Shown here piece by piece: positions 15,974 to 25,800 of a stretch of DNA of 36,828 nt. A model generated the notes under the pieces. That model was not told the origin of the DNA, searched no databases, and saw only the letters and a program-made list of their open reading frames with translations. The stretch comes from Candidatus Poseidoniaceae archaeon (GTDB taxonomy: Archaea; Thermoplasmatota; Poseidoniia; Poseidoniales; Poseidoniaceae), in the NCBI GenBank assembly GCA_938075675.1, contig CALJHE010000030.1, positions 1 through 36,828 of the forward strand, in the 5' to 3' direction. Every line of letters starts with the position of its first letter. The first letter of the stretch is position 1. A program made the translations under genes and the position numbers.

Positions 15974-17392
15974 ATGCGAATAATTATTGGTGGCGCAGGA
16001 AGAGTAGGTACGGACATGGCTCGTGCATTGCGAGCTGAAGACATGGATGTTGTCCTTGTCGACTCAGATTCTCGAGCAGTCAAGAACGCTCAAAATCTCG
16101 ATGTACTTGTGATCCATGGTGACTTGACCACCCGTGAGAAACTCTATGAGGCGGGAATTGGAGAAGCATCAGTTTTCGTTGCTGCAACCAATTCTGATGA
16201 ACGTAACTTGCTTGCATGCGCACTTGCTGAACACGCTCACAACGAACTTGCTGGTCCGAAGGCCAAGCCATTGCTTTCCATTTGCCGTGTTCGAAACATG
16301 AACTACATTAACGAGCAGAACGATGGGAAACTTCAGGCATGGGCGAAGGTGAACTATGTCGTTAATCCGCTAGAAGGGGCCATTCGACGGCTTCACTCTG
16401 GTTTGCGTTCGTCTGCAATTGAAGAAGTCGTTCCTTTCGGTCACGATGCTTTCATAATTGAACTGGACGTTACCGCCGAAGCAACACAGGTTGTCTTCCA
16501 AAAACTGGGCGAGGCTTCGCAAAAAATCGAGGGCGGTATGCCTCTCATCGTTGGATTAAAGCGTGAGGGTGAGAAAAGTCTCGTACCAGATGGGGACTTC
16601 ATGCTGATGCCAAACGACCGAATCGCCGTGGCGACTACGGGACTTTCGAGTTTCAATCGAATTCTGAACATTTTTGGCCACGAGGCTACTGATTTTCCAG
16701 CACAGCCACGTGTTGCAGTCATTGGTGCAAACAAAATCGGTCAAAGGATTGCTGACGATTGGCTAGAATCTGGTGCTTCTGTAACCGTTATTGAGCGAGA
16801 TTTGCAGGTGGCAAATTCCTTTTCGGGTACAAACATTGGTTCTCACCCCAATCTCGAAGTCATTCATGGCGATCACCTCGACCGTGACATTCTCACTGAA
16901 ATTGGAATTTCTGAGCACCACATTGCCATTGCAGCACTTGAAGATGACTTGGCGAGCATCGCTGCGGCCTTACTTGCCAGCGATATGGGTGTCCAACGAA
17001 CTGGCCTTCTGCTGTACGACGCTGACTTGGTGAAGGTTACTCAGCGAATGGGGATCACCTTTGCAGTCGACCGAAAACGGGTTGCAGTGGATAACATGCT
17101 GGCCCAAATACACACCAAAACAGCAGGTGGATACGCCATCTTGTCGAACATCCCAAACATCATTGGCGTGAGTATGCTTGTTTCAGAGCAAGCAAGATTC
17201 TCTGGTAAGCGGATTCTTGAAGCATCCTTCCCTGAATGGATGCGTATTGCCTTCATACAACGTCAAAACACGAGCGGTATTTGGGAATCACTCCGCCCCT
17301 CTCCGGACAAAACTTTGCTGGTCGATGACCGATTAATCATCTTCTGCAGTCCTGATCGGGTCGCTGACCTCGAAAAACGTTTCAAGGTGTGA
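15974..17392 (+). CDS. trkA: Trk potassium uptake regulator TrkA (double RCK)
   Basis: A 472-residue cytoplasmic gating subunit of the Trk K+ uptake system. It has two RCK halves, each with a Rossmann NAD(H)-binding part and a TrkA-C part. The first half opens with IIIGGAGRVGTDMARAL and has the acidic end of strand 2 in VLVDSD. The second begins near residue 247 with VAVIGANKIGQRIADDW and VTVIERD. The second site has GANKIG instead of the usual G-x-G-x-x-G, so nucleotide binding there may be altered. ATG 15974 is chosen because the glycine loop then sits at the normal place; the open frame starts earlier, inside the previous gene. The trkH reading frame begins at its stop codon. Confidence 0.93.
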   Translation: MRIIIGGAGRVGTDMARALRAEDMDVVLVDSDSRAVKNAQNLDVLVIHGDLTTREKLYEAGIGEASVFVAATNSDERNLLACALAEHAHNELAGPKAKPLLSICRVRNMNYINEQNDGKLQAWAKVNYVVNPLEGAIRRLHSGLRSSAIEEVVPFGHDAFIIELDVTAEATQVVFQKLGEASQKIEGGMPLIVGLKREGEKSLVPDGDFMLMPNDRIAVATTGLSSFNRILNIFGHEATDFPAQPRVAVIGANKIGQRIADDWLESGASVTVIERDLQVANSFSGTNIGSHPNLEVIHGDHLDRDILTEIGISEHHIAIAALEDDLASIAAALLASDMGVQRTGLLLYDADLVKVTQRMGITFAVDRKRVAVDNMLAQIHTKTAGGYAILSNIPNIIGVSMLVSEQARFSGKRILEASFPEWMRIAFIQRQNTSGIWESLRPSPDKTLLVDDRLIIFCSPDRVADLEKRFKV

Positions 17393-17394
17393 TT

Positions 17395-19041
17395 ATGCGT
17401 TTCGATGTGCTGAACCTCATACTTGGTTGGACGCTTATTGCGCTGACGTTGCCTCTGGTTCTGTGCGGCCTGCTAACCGTATGGTTGGATGATTGGCAGT
17501 TGGCATTGTATTCTTTTGCCATACCCGCATGCCTTTCTACATTACTTGGTACTCTCATGCTTAGTCTCGGAACACGTACCGATACGACAGAACGCCTTCG
17601 TGACCGTGAAGCATTTGCTGCGGTAGCACTTGTTTGGCCTATTGCTGTACTCATCGGTGCTCTTCCCTTTTGGCTTGGAGGAATGTTTGTTGGCCCATTT
17701 ACGCCAGATGCATTAATGATTGACATTCTTCGCGGTGGAGTTAACTCATGGTTTGAATCGATGTCTGGTTTCACGACCACCGGTGCGACGATTATTTCCC
17801 ACAGAATGAGTCCAAATTGTATTCCAGGAACAACACTTGATTGTATTTATGCCCAACCCCGAGGTTTACTCATCTGGCGGTCACTCACGCAATGGTTTGG
17901 CGGAATGGGTATCATTATGCTTGGTATGATGATTTTGTCGAGAGTGATTGGTGGAGGAATGGCACTTGCCCGAGCTGAATTGACAGGTCCTTCTCTGTCA
18001 CGCCTCCGCCCTAAATTAAAACAGACTGCTATTGCTTTGTGGGGTCTGTACATTTTCCTCACCTTGTTGGAGTTTTCATTGCTTTACTTTACAGGTGCTA
18101 TGGATCTATTTGATTCTGTGAACCATGCGCTAACAACGATGCCCTCAGGTGGCTTTTCCACTCGTGATTCGAGCATAGGATTTTACGACTCGCTCCTTGT
18201 TGAGTCAATAATTATTGTTTTCATGTTCCTCGCTGGAGTTAATTTCACTCTGCTGTGGTTTATTCGAGAAGGCGACTATAAACGCGCCTTTGGTGACGAG
18301 GAGTTTCGTAATTATTTGACCTATGTACTTGTTGCAGCTTCTGCTGTTTTCATAGCACTGATTGCCTCTGGGTACTCGATTACGAACGCATTTAGGGATG
18401 GTTTGTTTCAGGTTGTTTCCTTTGCAACATCAACCGGTTTCACATCGAGCAATTATATGGACGGTTCATGGCCATTGGTAGCCCATCTTATTCTCTTCAT
18501 ACTGATGGTTGTTGGAGCAAGCGCTGGGTCGACAAGTGGTGGGTTGAAGTTGCTACGCATCAACCTCGCTTTCAAAGTGGCAATGCGAGAACTTGTGCGA
18601 ATTGCTCAACCCCGAAAAGTGGAACAAATTCGAATGAACGGTGAGGTTGTCGAACAAAACCAAATCGGGCTCATTGTAGGAATGCTTTTTGTGTGGGTTG
18701 GCCTCTTCTTCCTCTCAAGTTTAATATTGGCCATTTTCATGCCAAACGATTCTTTTGAAAGTGTATCCATGGTAGTCGCTTCATCGCTTGGAAACACAGG
18801 GCCGACACTCGGTGATTTCGGCCCAGCTGAGACATGGGATAGTATGAATTCCGGTGCACTGATTGTCACTTCGATTTTGATGTGGTTTGGTCGTCTCGAA
18901 TTGCTTACTGCAGTTATTTTGCTGCACCCCCGTACGTGGCGAAGAGAGAAGAGGGTTCATTCCGACAGGTCTGCAATAGCACTGTTTAGAAGGCTGATTG
19001 AAGAGAAAGAAGAACGAAGTTCTGAAGACGATTCAAAATAA
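17395..19041 (+). CDS. trkH: Trk potassium uptake protein TrkH
   Basis: A 548-residue K+ translocating subunit (TrkH/KtrB superfamily). All four pore loops are visible: MSGFTTTGATI, LTTMPSGGFSTRDS, FATSTGFTSSNY and SSLGNTGPTLGDFG, with the selectivity-filter glycine in each. The conserved segment WFGGMGIIMLGMMIL lies between the first and second pore. It works with TrkA, which binds on the cytoplasmic side. ATG 17395 is used; GTG 17389 overlaps the trkA stop and would add two residues, so the two are translationally coupled. The 3' end overlaps the convergent rfcL by 9 bp. Confidence 0.95.
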   Translation: MRFDVLNLILGWTLIALTLPLVLCGLLTVWLDDWQLALYSFAIPACLSTLLGTLMLSLGTRTDTTERLRDREAFAAVALVWPIAVLIGALPFWLGGMFVGPFTPDALMIDILRGGVNSWFESMSGFTTTGATIISHRMSPNCIPGTTLDCIYAQPRGLLIWRSLTQWFGGMGIIMLGMMILSRVIGGGMALARAELTGPSLSRLRPKLKQTAIALWGLYIFLTLLEFSLLYFTGAMDLFDSVNHALTTMPSGGFSTRDSSIGFYDSLLVESIIIVFMFLAGVNFTLLWFIREGDYKRAFGDEEFRNYLTYVLVAASAVFIALIASGYSITNAFRDGLFQVVSFATSTGFTSSNYMDGSWPLVAHLILFILMVVGASAGSTSGGLKLLRINLAFKVAMRELVRIAQPRKVEQIRMNGEVVEQNQIGLIVGMLFVWVGLFFLSSLILAIFMPNDSFESVSMVVASSLGNTGPTLGDFGPAETWDSMNSGALIVTSILMWFGRLELLTAVILLHPRTWRREKRVHSDRSAIALFRRLIEEKEERSSEDDSK

Positions 19042-20574
19042 TTTCATTTGCCCAGGTGGCGAACTTGAATCGTCATTTTCTTCATCCAGTTGCTCTTTAA
19101 TTTCAAGTTCAGGCTCTAGTTCGGGCTCGATTGGTTGAAATTCTTTACTGCTCAAAAGTAGTTCATAGGCTTCATCGTAATCTGACATCATTTTCTTTGT
19201 CGCCCTGCGGGTAAGTGGAAGCCCAGCAAGTGAGGCATGCTCTTCACTGGTAAATCCAAATTTGAACGATAGAGCGAAGTCTTGTGAATCTCCAAGCACG
19301 GGTGAATCCTTCAGCATTGCAGTCAAGAGTGGTAGCATTTCGTCTCGTAATGCAGCGTTACTCATTCCTGTTTGCTCACTGAGTCTCTTCAATATTGAGG
19401 GTCTTGTTCTCGAGGAGCCTCTTCGAAGGAAGTTTGGATAGGACGGATATATTCGTGATTCAAACGGTACAGTATTCGTGACCGAAGCGGATAGACTTGC
19501 CAGTTGTCCACTCCAGTACCAAGATCGATGAGCAGTGCTTCGAAACTGTCCCATGTACATTTTGGAAGCAATTGAAAGACTCCGATTACCTCGTTGAATC
19601 GATTCCTTACGTGGGAATAACGACGAATTATTCCAGTGAATCCAGTTGATCATATCCGGTGGAGTTTTTTCTATAGAGCGACCAATTCGAACTGCTTCTT
19701 GTGCATCGTTGGAGCGATATAATTTGTCAAGGCCAGGGAACACGCCCTCTGATGTATCTCGACGCCCAGCATACGCTTGGCTGTCAACCATTTCCTTGGT
19801 GATTGCACCATCCGCTGTGGATGAGAGAACCTGCAGGTCTCGAACTAGTGCTCGCAAGTCTCCTGGATTCGATGCAACCAATGCTTCGATGGCCGCATCA
19901 TCGAACTTGAGTTGTTCTTCACGCAAAACACGGCGAGCAATACGCCGTAATGCTTCGTTGCTTGCACGTTCGAACGTAATGGTTTGAAGGTGGCGAGTGA
20001 AGCGGTCGCGTGTTGAACTCCAAGAAGAGCCACTGCCCCAAAGTCCCATGATTTCATTGCAAGCAAGAATAACCGGCTGTCGGGTTTCAGCCAGCAGGCT
20101 AAGCAACTCGGCCTTACCACCTGAGTCGCCCTTTAGCGTCACAGCATTTCCCTTGGAATCTTCTCCCTGCATTGCATTTTCGATGCGACTTTGACTGACC
20201 TTGCGCAGACCGCCTGAAAGGTGGTCGACTTCATCAATCAACACGAGCGTACGTTGCTTCTTGACATCAGGATTGTGAAACAACGACCTGTGGGTCGATC
20301 CATGCGTCGCTACTTTGCGGATAGCGGCAGCGTTACGAGCATCCGATGCGTTCAATTCGATGACGTTCCATCCCATGTCTTGGGCAATGGCCCGTGCCAC
20401 AGAGGTTTTTCCAACACCCGGTGGGCCGACAAGCAGCAAGGCTTTCTTTCGAGGCATACCACTTTGCCATTCATCGAGCCAAGAACGAATCTTTCTTCGT
20501 TGAACTTCGTTACCTTCGAGTTGGCGTTCGGACGATGGGCGATGACGCTCTGTCCAATCACTCACCTCAGCCAT
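19033..20574 (-). CDS. rfcL: Replication factor C large subunit (clamp loader)
   Basis: A 513-residue AAA+ ATPase that loads the PCNA sliding clamp together with small RFC subunits. The N-terminus WTERHRPSSERQLEGNE is the RFC box. Walker A is GPPGVGKTS (50-58), Walker B LIDEVDHL (112-119), and sensor 1 is in QPVILACNE. The C-terminus is acidic (about residues 480-505) and ends in GQMKLF, which resembles a short PCNA-interacting box. ATG 20574 is chosen since the RFC box then begins at residue 5. No small subunit gene is in the window. It lies 66 bp after glyS in the same direction and overlaps trkH at the 3' end. Confidence 0.94.
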   Translation of the reverse strand: MAEVSDWTERHRPSSERQLEGNEVQRRKIRSWLDEWQSGMPRKKALLLVGPPGVGKTSVARAIAQDMGWNVIELNASDARNAAAIRKVATHGSTHRSLFHNPDVKKQRTLVLIDEVDHLSGGLRKVSQSRIENAMQGEDSKGNAVTLKGDSGGKAELLSLLAETRQPVILACNEIMGLWGSGSSWSSTRDRFTRHLQTITFERASNEALRRIARRVLREEQLKFDDAAIEALVASNPGDLRALVRDLQVLSSTADGAITKEMVDSQAYAGRRDTSEGVFPGLDKLYRSNDAQEAVRIGRSIEKTPPDMINWIHWNNSSLFPRKESIQRGNRSLSIASKMYMGQFRSTAHRSWYWSGQLASLSASVTNTVPFESRIYPSYPNFLRRGSSRTRPSILKRLSEQTGMSNAALRDEMLPLLTAMLKDSPVLGDSQDFALSFKFGFTSEEHASLAGLPLTRRATKKMMSDYDEAYELLLSSKEFQPIEPELEPELEIKEQLDEENDDSSSPPGQMKLF

Positions 20575-20640
20575 AGTTCGATGATATTTCCGAGGGTTCT
20601 TCAACCTTCACTGCAGACAAGCACTTGGAGTACCGTTGAC

Positions 20641-22311
20641 TTACAACTTATCGATGTGAATTCTGTGTTGTTCACCAGTATCTCTTGAACGAACGGTTAC
20701 AGTTTGGTCTTCAAGCGATTGGTGATCGACCGTTATACATCTTGGGACACCAATTTCATCGGCCCGTGCATAGCGTCGACCAATCGAGCCACTTGAGTCG
20801 TACATGGATACAACATTAGGTTTCATGCACAACTTGGCATGAATCGATTTGGCAAGTTCACCCATGCCGTCTTTTTCAAACAATGGGAATACGCAATAAT
20901 CGACAGGTGCAACGTGATCGCTAAGGCGTAGAGTCGTGTATTCTTCTCCATCTTTGCCGACTTCATCGTAGGCATGGTCAAGGATGTGCCAAATGATTCG
21001 GTCAATCCCGAATGCTGGTTCAACGACATGAGGAATATACCATTCTCCCGAGAGGGTTTCAGTTCGCTGGTCTCGTTTCACATGCTCCTGCTCAATCATT
21101 ACTTCATCACCCGTTTCAAGGGTTAGTGCGAGTGGGAAATGGGTTTCTGATGGAAGGTTTTCTACGGCGACTTTCACTGCTCCTGCAAGTGCCCGGAATG
21201 CAGGTCCTGCTTTTGCACCATCAATGGTCCAACCGTCAATCTCAACGACTTGTGGCTTGTCAAATTCGCGCCGGGCTCGCAATGTCTTCCCAGTAGCGTT
21301 TTCGTGCGCCTCAAGGTCATAGCAGCCTCGATGTGCAATTCCTACGCACTCAATCCATCCGTAGGAGCCGTGGATTTCAGCATCCCAGCAATCAGTCGCA
21401 TAATGAGCCATCTCATCGGCTTCGTGTTGACGGAACCGCAGTCTTTGAGCATCAATTCCAACTTTCGTCAAAAAGTCGAATGTTTTGGCCATAAAATATC
21501 CAACCGTTTCGTGACGGATGATGTTTTTCTCGACCGCTTCGCTGAACGTCATGTTGACTTCACCTTGCTCATCGGCTACCAGTGTAATCACATGGCCGTC
21601 CCAAGCGGTGAAATCATGCTTTAGAGGCTCATGAGGATTGATGAAATACTCCAATTCAGCCATGTTGAACTCTCGTAATCGAATCATTCCCTGCCGAGGA
21701 GATATTTCGTTCCGGTAACCTTTGCCAACTTGCACTGCTCCGAACGGAAGGCGTTCTCGATTGTGACGATACAATGCTGGGAATGAAGTAAACATTCCCT
21801 GAGCAGTTTCTGGTCGCAAGAATCCTGGGCGACCAGAGCGTCCAGCACCAATGGTTGTGTTGAACATGAGGTTTTGAGCTGTAATTTCTGTCCATTCTAC
21901 TGCATTGCAGGACGGACACGGTGGTTGTGCATTGTCCAAAAGCGCTTGCAGATCTGCCTTTGTCAGCGAGTCTGGATTCGGATGGAACGCTTCGAGTAAG
22001 GTATCCGCTCGGCTTGCTTCCTCACACGCCGAGCACATGGTCATAAAATCCGAAAACTCACCGACGTGGCCTGATGCCTCAAGTACTGCGTATGGGGTAA
22101 CCGTTGGGCAGGAGAGTTCGACAATGTTTCCGAGTGATAGCCAGTGGTTGAGCCATGTTTGGTTTACGCGATTTCTCAGCCTTCCACCAACTGGTCCAAA
22201 ATCGTACAATCCCTTGGCTCCGCCGTGGATTTCAAAAGCAGGGAGCAAAATTCCTCTGCGTTTGAGCATTCCAGACAAACGTTCCAATCGAGCGGTATTT
22301 GCACCGGACAT
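20641..22311 (-). CDS. glyS: Glycyl-tRNA synthetase, class II archaeal/eukaryotic type
   Basis: A 556-residue alpha2-type GlyRS that charges tRNA-Gly in the cytoplasm. The N-terminus has LLPAFEIHGGAKGLYDFGPV; motif 1 region EASGHVGEFSDFM follows. Cysteine pairs CSAC and CPSC suggest a zinc site in the insertion. FLRPETAQGMFTSF is the glycine-binding region and motif 2 is GYRNEISPRQGMIRLREF. Motif 3 is near EPAFGIDRIIWHIL. The C-terminal anticodon-binding domain includes SSGSIGRRYARADEIGVPRC and QTVTVRSRDTGEQ. ATG 22311 is used; GTG 22317 would add two residues. It is divergent from the ferredoxin gene and upstream of rfcL. Confidence 0.95.
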   Translation of the reverse strand: MSGANTARLERLSGMLKRRGILLPAFEIHGGAKGLYDFGPVGGRLRNRVNQTWLNHWLSLGNIVELSCPTVTPYAVLEASGHVGEFSDFMTMCSACEEASRADTLLEAFHPNPDSLTKADLQALLDNAQPPCPSCNAVEWTEITAQNLMFNTTIGAGRSGRPGFLRPETAQGMFTSFPALYRHNRERLPFGAVQVGKGYRNEISPRQGMIRLREFNMAELEYFINPHEPLKHDFTAWDGHVITLVADEQGEVNMTFSEAVEKNIIRHETVGYFMAKTFDFLTKVGIDAQRLRFRQHEADEMAHYATDCWDAEIHGSYGWIECVGIAHRGCYDLEAHENATGKTLRARREFDKPQVVEIDGWTIDGAKAGPAFRALAGAVKVAVENLPSETHFPLALTLETGDEVMIEQEHVKRDQRTETLSGEWYIPHVVEPAFGIDRIIWHILDHAYDEVGKDGEEYTTLRLSDHVAPVDYCVFPLFEKDGMGELAKSIHAKLCMKPNVVSMYDSSGSIGRRYARADEIGVPRCITVDHQSLEDQTVTVRSRDTGEQHRIHIDKL

Positions 22312-22418
22312 AGTCACACCTATTCACCGCTGTAAGAACTGGCCTTTCAACCTCACCGTCATGTAAGGCTCAATATTGCCAAGCGTAGCGTTAAGAAGAA
22401 CCGCCGATATTGCAAACC

Positions 22419-22733
22419 ATGGGGCAGTCAATGGTGGCTATCGTCGAGCCAGACTGTACCGGTTGCGACCTTTGCATTTCTCATTGTCCGTTTGAGGCCT
22501 TACTGCCGCTGGCTACGAATCCCGAACATCGCAAACATTCCAAAAGACCTGTCGTTGTCGTTGCAGAACAATGTGTGGGCTGTCTTTCATGCATTGGCTC
22601 ATGTCCAACGGGTGCTCTCCACGAGGTGGCGATTCCAATTGATGCCTCGCAGTCACCTCTTTTACTGATGCCTAACTCGCCGGATACAGAACCTGTGAAC
22701 CGCTGGAAAAAAGGCGGAATCGGTTGGGCTTAA
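22419..22733 (+). CDS. 2[4Fe-4S] ferredoxin-like protein
   Basis: A small protein of about 104 residues with two four-cysteine clusters, CTGCDLCISHCP (from about residue 13) and CVGCLSCIGSCP. Together these give the eight cysteines of a dicluster ferredoxin that moves single electrons at low potential in the cytoplasm. The linker between clusters is longer than in the smallest clostridial ferredoxins, and a proline-rich tail follows. ATG 22419 and ATG 22431 are both possible; TTG 22410 is less likely. The partner enzyme is not in the window: the divergent neighbour is glyS and the next gene is lhr, 81 bp on. Confidence 0.88.
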   Translation: MGQSMVAIVEPDCTGCDLCISHCPFEALLPLATNPEHRKHSKRPVVVVAEQCVGCLSCIGSCPTGALHEVAIPIDASQSPLLLMPNSPDTEPVNRWKKGGIGWA

Positions 22734-22814
22734 CCGATATTTTGTAAATGGTTTGAAGCGTTAATTTGATTTACTCCTTGCACGCGACTCCGACCACGGG
22801 GAACGTGAAAAAAA

Positions 22815-25800
22815 ATGGCAGATATTCACTACTTGGACAACCCTCTGGAAACAGAGGAACTCCTCGAGTTGTTGTGTCCACCCGTTCGAAACTGGTTCAA
22901 AGACAAATTTCCAGACTTCACAGACCCGCAGAAACTCGCAATACCTGCAATCATGGAGCAAGAGCACTTGTTGCTTTGTTCACCCACGGGTTCTGGTAAG
23001 ACGCTGACTGCTTTCCTGACCATCATTGACCAACTGGTTCGTCGCGCTCTCGATAATAAATTGGACAAGCGAGTCTATTGCGTCTACATCTCACCAATCA
23101 AGGCTCTAGCGAACGATATCCAACGAAACTTGATTGGGCCACTTACCGAGATATCTGAAACCTATTTGCCGAGCCGTGCTCAAGAAATACGTGTTGGGCT
23201 TCGAACTGGTGACACTCCCCAGTCCGAACGTCAGAAGATGCTTCGAAATCCACCGCATATTCTCATCACGACACCTGAAAGCCTGGCCATTGCGATTACA
23301 TCGCCAAGATTCCAGCCGATTGTGAGTGAAGTTGAATACATGATTGTTGACGAATTACACTCCTTGGTTCCAACAAAGCGTGGCGTTCACCTCGCACTGA
23401 CCCTCTCCTATCTTGATACCCTCCTCAACCGGCCAGTACAGCGCATCGGTATCTCTGCGACAATGGAGCCTCTTGAAACGGTGGCTGAGTATCTCGTATC
23501 GAGCGATGACCGTGAAAGCCGTGGCGACAACACCAAAGTCTGTATTGCTAAAATTTCGGGTTCAAGGGAACTTGATCTTGACATTTTGATTACAGACCCG
23601 AAGTTCAGTGACCTCTCAGTTCTCAAAATATTTGATAAAAACGTCGAAGCCATTGCCGATTTAATTGCTGCGCACACTACGACACTTGTTTTTGCCAACA
23701 CGAGGAAAATGACGGAGAATATTGTCTTAAAACTTCGTCCTTATCTTGGTGATTTGGTCGCTGGACACCACGGTTCAATGGACAAAAAAATCCGCCTCGA
23801 TGTAGAGAAGCAGCTCAAACACGGCCATTTGCGTGCTGTTGTAACTTCTTCATCGCTCGAGATGGGTATCGACATTGGTTCGGTCGATTTAGTTTTGCAA
23901 ATTGGCAGTCCCGGTGACATCGCAACAGCCTTGCAACGAATTGGCCGAGCAGGACACCACGTTGGAGGTATTCCCCGAGCACGTTTCCTGCCATCGAGTG
24001 TTGACGATTTGATTGAATTAGCTGCTCTACAGGCCGCTATCCAAACTGGAGATATGGACCGACTTGATTTCCCTGAAAATTGTCTCGACGTAGTCGCTCA
24101 ATTCATGATTGGTTTGGTGATTATCAATGATATAGATATTGATGAAGCCTACGAAGTTATTGTCAATGCTTGGTCCTATCGCAACTTTGAGTACGATGAT
24201 TTTATCGAAGTTCTCGATATGCTTGAGGAAGAACGTCGTGTATGGGTCGATTGGGAAGAAAACCTCTACGGTAAGCGTGGCTATTCTCGAATGATTTACT
24301 ACACCAACATCGGTACAATCGCTCCGGATAACTCCTATCTCGTGTTCAATGCCGAGGGTTCAATTCTCGGACAACTTTCGGGTTCTTTCGTATCGAATCT
24401 TCGTGGTGGAGATGTTATTTTACTCGGTGGTTCAACCTACCGTGTCACAAACATACAGGGCACTCGAGTGAACGTTGCCTCCGTGACTGGACATCGACCA
24501 ACAGTTCCGTCTTGGTCGGGTGAAGCACGCTCTCGCTCACGTGAACTTTCCAATGCACTTTTGAGTCTTATCGGGCACTGCATTGTCGCTTTACGCCGAG
24601 AGCAAGACCCACGCATTCTCCTCCGTGATGCGTATGGGTTGTCATCCGATGTTGCCAATGCCATTGCTCGCCACCTCGAAGAACATTCGATTGACTCGTT
24701 CCAAGTACCCGACCCAAACCGAATCTTGGTAGAGCAGGTAATCTCTGGCGGACATCCGACGTACATGATTACCACATGCCGAGGAAGAGGCTTCAACACG
24801 GCCCTCGGATACTTCATGGCTGGACTTGCTGAATCCAACAACATTTCAGTTATCGAACTCTCCTTTGATGAAAATGGGTTACTCATTCGTACATCAGAAG
24901 AAGTCGACCCGGGTCAAATGTATCAAGCGTTCAGAAACAACGACCACATTGAGGTCATTGAACGATACATCGTAAACACACAGATTTTTGCCAAGCGATT
25001 CAGAGAAGTATCTGGACGCTCAATGATTATTCCGAAGCGAATTGGGGCTGAAGAAATCAGCCCTCAACAGTTCCAGCAACGAGCTGATGCTTTGCTCAAC
25101 AAACACCGAACCATCGATGACAGCCTCTTGATGAGAGAGGCCAAGAACGAAATTATGTTCGGCGATATTGACATGAAGAGTCTACAACAATTCCTCAAAC
25201 TGTGTGTCAAGGGTGATGCTCGCATTGTTCACAACAAGGTGACAGTACCGTCGCGTCTGGGTATGTCATTGTTCATGTCAGCGTTTGAGGACCTCATGGC
25301 AATGAAGACACGGGCGTTCTTGGTCAAGGACATCGACCCTGCAGTTCTTCAACGGCTTCTCGGAACACGAAGTCTGGCGACAGAACTCAGCGAAGAACAA
25401 CTGTCGAAGTTTTACCTCGACAAAGCACCTATTCCCGAAAATGCAGACCAATTATTCATTCTCATGTCGCACGGCGGCGGCTTAGATCCATCGTTCCAAA
25501 ATCCGCTCTATCACGACAAACTCAAGGACATCGACCTTGATTTAATCCGAGGTTGGGTTCAAGAATTGTGCCAGGCAGGAAAAATTACCAAGTTGGAAGG
25601 AACCGGTGCATCAGAACTCGATGGCAAATGGTTCAGTACATTCATGGCTGAAATTCACGGAACGCTCGGTTGTCTCTCCGTCAACGGTGGAAAAGATGTC
25701 GATGATTTGCGTGAGTTGCACACTCGTGGTCTTTCGTACAGGGTTGCTACTAAATTTGACGGCCGCACTCCCACAAAATGGGACGAAAAAGAACTTGGTG

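Noticed and set aside
22808-22815. Run of eight A before the lhr start as a terminator of a minus-strand gene
   Set aside because: No minus-strand gene ends there; the run is simply the leader of lhr and includes the A of its start codon.
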